Shown: in pieces, positions 60,972 to 64,000 of the stretch
Numbering within the stretch: the stretch's first letter is position 1
Layout of the letters: every line of letters starts with the position of its first letter
Assembly: GCA_030020825.1 (NCBI GenBank)
Contig: CP125213.1
Span: 558,001-622,000, forward strand
DNA: 64,000 bases
Direction of reading: 5' to 3'
Source: Candidatus Blochmannia vicinus
GTDB lineage: Bacteria; Pseudomonadota; Gammaproteobacteria; Enterobacterales; Enterobacteriaceae
Program-made: the position numbers and the translations under genes
The notes under the pieces: generated by a model
Seen by the model: only the letters and a program-made list of their open reading frames with translations
Databases searched by the model: none
What the model was told of the DNA's origin: nothing

Positions 60972-61658
60972 ATGTGTATTGTTCAGAGTGAAAATTCATT
61001 GTTATCTTTAATGCAGTTGATTAGTTCTAATTTTCCTTTGGGAGGATTTGCATATTCACGAGGTTTAGAGTGGGCTGTAGAGTGTAATTGGGTAAATTCT
61101 GTGGAAACTTTTTCTGAATGGCAACAGCAGTGGATTGATGGGCCATTAATTCATTTGGAGTGGCCTATGCTTAAGCGTTGTTATTATTATACGCAAATTA
61201 GAGATGAAGTTAAATTTTTTCAATGTGTATTAAGAATCTTATCATGTCGTGATACTCGTGAGTTTAGATTAGAAGAAAACCAACGTGGACAGGCAATGAT
61301 AAAATTAATATTGCAGTGGTATCCGCTGACTCGTGATGATATTTGGTTATCAGCTTTAGAGCGTAGTGGTTTAGCATCTATAGCATGGTTAGGGTGTATG
61401 TGGGGTATTCCTTTAAAAGATTTAGCGTTAGGGTATGCGTATAATATGTTAGAATCGTCTATTATGGCAGGATTGAAATTAATACCTTTTGGGCAAAGGG
61501 CTGCTCAAAAATTGTTAAGGCATTTGATGGAGTTTTTTCCAAATGCTTGGAATAAGGCGGATATAATAATGGATCATGAATTAGGAAGTAGTTTTTTATT
61601 GCAATCTATAGCGTCTTCTTGTCATGAAACACAATATTCACGATTATTTCGTTCTTAA
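60972..61658 (+). CDS. ureF: Urease accessory protein UreF
   Basis: Bridges UreD-urease and UreG and controls GTP-dependent nickel insertion. It has 228 residues. Typical UreF segments: LISSNFPLGGFAYSRGLEWAVE, ENQRGQAMIKLI, GYAYNMLESSIMAGLKLIPFGQRAAQKLL. It is separated from ureC by the erased ureE space. Confidence 0.94.
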   Translation: MCIVQSENSLLSLMQLISSNFPLGGFAYSRGLEWAVECNWVNSVETFSEWQQQWIDGPLIHLEWPMLKRCYYYTQIRDEVKFFQCVLRILSCRDTREFRLEENQRGQAMIKLILQWYPLTRDDIWLSALERSGLASIAWLGCMWGIPLKDLALGYAYNMLESSIMAGLKLIPFGQRAAQKLLRHLMEFFPNAWNKADIIMDHELGSSFLLQSIASSCHETQYSRLFRS

Positions 61659-61740
61659 AAGCACTTGATTTTAATATGATACCTGTATCATAGCACACTA
61701 AGTGTTATGTGATTATTAATTTTAATAAAAGGAATGTATT

Positions 61741-62367
61741 TTGTTATGTAAAAAATATACTCCGCCATTCCGTATAGGCGTAGGTGGTCCAGTGGGATCA
61801 GGTAAAACTGCGTTACTTGAAGTATTATGTAAAAAAATGAAAGATAATTATCAATTAGCAGTAGTAACTAATGATATTTATACTAAAGAGGATCAACGTA
61901 TTTTGATAGATGCCAATGCTTTATCGGCTGATCGTATTATTGGTTTAGAGACTGGAGGATGTCCTCATGCTGCTATTCGTGAAGACGCTTCTATGAATTT
62001 ATTAGCTATAGAAGAATTAACATATAAATTTAAGAATTTAGATATTATTTTTATTGAAAGCGGTGGAGATAATTTGAGTGCTATGTTTAGTCCGGAATTG
62101 TCAGATTTAAATTTATATGTTATTGATGTAGCTGCAGGTGATAAAATACCTCGAAAAGGAGGACCGGGTATTACACGTTCAGATTTTTTAATAATTAATA
62201 AAATTGATTTAGCTGAGTACGTAGGAGCATCCTTAGAAATAATGGCTAGAGATACTAATTTTATGAGGAAGGGTTTACCATGGTCTTTTACTAATTTGAA
62301 AATAGGTCATGGTGTACAATTTGTTCTTGATTTTATTTTAGAGAAACGGTTATCTTTATTAACTTAA
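61741..62367 (+). CDS. ureG: Urease accessory GTPase UreG
   Basis: SIMIBI GTPase that carries nickel to urease. It has 208 residues. P-loop GPVGSGKT is at residues 16-23; the metal-binding Cys-Pro-His is in ETGGCPHAAIREDASMN; the base-specificity motif is NKIDLAEYVGA. The start is TTG 61741: AAAGGA ends 7 nt upstream and the nearby ATGs (61734, 61746) are in other frames. It is the last urease gene. Confidence 0.96.
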   Translation: MLCKKYTPPFRIGVGGPVGSGKTALLEVLCKKMKDNYQLAVVTNDIYTKEDQRILIDANALSADRIIGLETGGCPHAAIREDASMNLLAIEELTYKFKNLDIIFIESGGDNLSAMFSPELSDLNLYVIDVAAGDKIPRKGGPGITRSDFLIINKIDLAEYVGASLEIMARDTNFMRKGLPWSFTNLKIGHGVQFVLDFILEKRLSLLT

Positions 62368-62476
62368 AAAGATAGAGATGTTATTGTATGTAATAGTAAT
62401 TTTGTATTATTGCATTTATTTTAGATAGACAAAAATGAATAAAAGGTTTTAAATTTTAATATGTAAATGAGAGTTA

Positions 62477-62512
62477 TTATACATCTATTTGTTTTTAGAT
62501 TAAGATGTATAA
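62477..62512. terminator. Hairpin between convergent ureG and the YfgG-like gene
   Basis: Ten-bp arms TTATACATCT (62477-62486) and AGATGTATAA (62503-62512) with a 16-nt T-rich loop. It could end transcripts from both sides. Confidence 0.35.
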
Positions 62513-62528
62513 AAATTCTTTATTGTTT

Positions 62529-62774
62529 TTAGTTTTTATAGGTATCAATGTAAAATTTGTTAGTTTTTGTTTTAATAGTGGTTAATTTATAAGCATTGTG
62601 TTTTTGATTTAAATAATTATTTTTATTATTTGATATAATGGGATTGTTTTTGTCGTGGGTTTTTTGATAATTCCAAGCATTTATAGAAGCGTATATTAAC
62701 CTGATTAACAATATCATAAAACTGATGAATAATACCCATTTAGTAATACGTACTTTTGTTTTCTTTTTTTTCAT
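62529..62774 (-). CDS. yfgG: Small membrane protein, DUF2633 / YfgG-like
   Basis: An 81-residue protein with a Lys-rich N-terminus, one hydrophobic helix (about 13-31) and a polar Asn/Lys/Thr tail. The segment RITKWVLFISFMILLIRLIYASINAWNYQ resembles E. coli YfgG (R-T-IVLLISFIFFFGRFIYSS-GAW), a small single-pass protein. In E. coli yfgG also lies between guaBA and upp. The tail here is longer and unrelated. YfgG's role is poorly known; work in E. coli links it to metal stress. The identification rests on pattern and synteny. Confidence 0.75.
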   Translation of the reverse strand: MKKKKTKVRITKWVLFISFMILLIRLIYASINAWNYQKTHDKNNPIISNNKNNYLNQKHNAYKLTTIKTKTNKFYIDTYKN

Positions 62775-63513
62775 ATAAAAATTAGTATCTTTATTTAAAG
62801 AATTGTAAGATAGTATATCCGAATATAATTGTTATAAATTTTTATATAAATATTTTGTTTAATTTAATAAAAGTTCTTTACTACAAGTAGTATTGTTTTG
62901 ATACTTAAATATTAATTAAGTTTAAGATTGAAAACTGTTTCAATTTAATTTTTCAGTAATAAATTTATATAAGTTAAAATTCATGTCTTATGTGAATTTT
63001 CATTTAGTGTTTATTTTTTTATTTTTTCTTAAATAATATTATGTTTATGAAAACATATAAATCAGTAATAATTACTGAAATTGTATTTAATGCTAGTATT
63101 AGGTATTTTATGATATGTTTTATTTAATTTTTATATTTAATATATTAAATATAAAAATTTTACTATTGTAACTATAATATAGTTGTAAATTTATTTCTAT
63201 ATTAACCACAATATAAAATATTGTTGATGATATAATATTATTGTGTTTATAAGACGATTATTTATTCAGATAATCGATGAGATCAATAGATTATATTATA
63301 TTAAATATTAAAATTTGATTTATGTTATGTATGGAAAATAAATGATGTAATCAATTTTGTGTAAGCTCTTATATTATCAATGTATTCTGCAAATATCAAT
63401 TAAATAATATCTTATATTTATTTTAATAGATTTATGAATATTATTATAAATGGTAATTAGAAAGTATAATTTTTCAGATGTGGAAGTTTACTTTCATGGA
63501 GAACAAAATTGAT
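62775..63513. other. Gene-free region between the YfgG-like gene and upp
   Basis: 739 nt, AT-rich and G/T-biased on the plus strand. In E. coli ppx, ppk, purN and purM lie between yfgG and upp; none is readable here. Confidence 0.5.
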
Positions 63514-64000
63514 ATGAAAATAGTTGAAATTAGGCATCCATTAGTTCAACATAAATTAGGATTAATGCGTATTTGTGATATTAGTACTAAACGTTTTAGA
63601 GAGTTATCTGCAGAATTAGGAAGTTTATTAACTTATGTAGCTACTGATAATTTAGAAGTAGAAATAGTAACTATCAAGGGATGGTGTGGACTAGTTAAAA
63701 TTGCGCGTATTAAAGGAAAAAAAATAACAGTAGTGCCAATTTTAAGGGCTGGTTTGGGTATGATGAATGGTGTATTGGAGCATCTTCCGAGTGCACGTAT
63801 CAGTATAATAGGGATTTATCGTAATGAAATTACTCTTGAGCCCATTCCATATTTTCATAAATTAGTTTATGATATAAATGAACGTATGGCTATGGTATTG
63901 GATCCTATGTTAGCTACTGGCGGATCAATAATTGCGGCTATTGATTTATTAAAAAAATTTGGATGCAGTAACATAAAAGTTTTATCGATAGTAGCAGCGC
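63514..64000 (+). CDS. upp: Uracil phosphoribosyltransferase, N-terminal part (runs off window)
   Basis: Salvages uracil to UMP with PRPP. ATG 63514 opens a frame that stays open to the window end, about 162 codons of the usual 208. It matches E. coli Upp throughout: MKIVEIRHPLVQHKLGLMR, DISTKRFRELSAELGSLLTY, KKITVVPILRAGLGMM, PSARISIIGIYRNE, and the PRPP loop VLDPMLATGGSIIAAIDLLKK. Confidence 0.95.
   Translation, partial: MKIVEIRHPLVQHKLGLMRICDISTKRFRELSAELGSLLTYVATDNLEVEIVTIKGWCGLVKIARIKGKKITVVPILRAGLGMMNGVLEHLPSARISIIGIYRNEITLEPIPYFHKLVYDINERMAMVLDPMLATGGSIIAAIDLLKKFGCSNIKVLSIVAA

Overview
The window is AT-rich chromosome from a gammaproteobacterial insect endosymbiont. It most resembles Candidatus Blochmannia, the carpenter-ant bacteriocyte symbiont. 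The proteins are close to Enterobacteriaceae orthologues, non-coding gaps are long and almost featureless, many expected operon members are missing, and a urease operon lacking ureE follows guaBA. The genus call rests on gene content and remembered genus biology; no database was searched.

Layout. 1-2.3 kb: 3' end of trpS, then pabA and a decayed gap with what looks like an fkpA relic. 2.3-19.1 kb: one long gene-expression block, rpsL-rpsG-fusA-tuf-secE-nusG-rplKAJL-rpoBC. It reads as the str operon joined to the secE/rpoBC region through a single tuf gene. 19.4-26.5 kb: purH (minus strand), then a ribosomal operon 16S-tRNA-Glu(UUC)-23S with boxA elements and RNase III processing stems but no 5S gene. 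26.5-53.2 kb: pssA, an EmrE-like pump, ssrA (tmRNA)-smpB, ratA, bamE, nadK, grpE, ung, lepA-lepB-rnc, pdxJ-acpS, tadA, glyA, suhB, iscS, ndk, rlmN, ispG-hisS, der, mqo. 53.7-64 kb: guaB, guaA, ureD-A-B-C-F-G, a small DUF2633 (YfgG-like) membrane protein, and the 5' part of upp. From pssA to upp the order matches the corresponding E. coli segment as I remember it, with many genes deleted (recN, era, recO, iscR, iscUA-hscBA-fdx, rodZ, bamB, xseA and others) and mqo and urease added.

How the genes work together. Transcription and translation dominate: RNA polymerase, ribosomal proteins, elongation factors, NusG, tmRNA/SmpB, TadA, HisRS, TrpRS, Der, RNase III. Metabolic genes cover purines (purH, guaAB), folate and one-carbon metabolism (pabA, glyA), vitamin B6 (pdxJ), isoprenoids (ispG), phospholipid (pssA) and NADP (nadK). 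Malate oxidation is covered by mqo. Urease with its accessory proteins would release ammonia from host urea.

Main points for a second look: (1) an abrupt reversal of strand composition at about 53.6 kb, at a cluster of palindromes between mqo and guaB. This looks like a replication origin inside an otherwise colinear block. (2) SuhB has lost the metal-binding residues of inositol monophosphatase but keeps its fold, while boxA sites, with which SuhB acts as a Nus factor, persist in the rRNA operon. (3) IscS stands alone and lacks the C-terminal tail used for IscU. (4) A perfect 25-bp inverted repeat sits just upstream of pdxJ, and hairpins cluster at convergent gene ends. (5) Two chromosomal junctions, at tuf and at rrn, look like recombination between duplicated genes.
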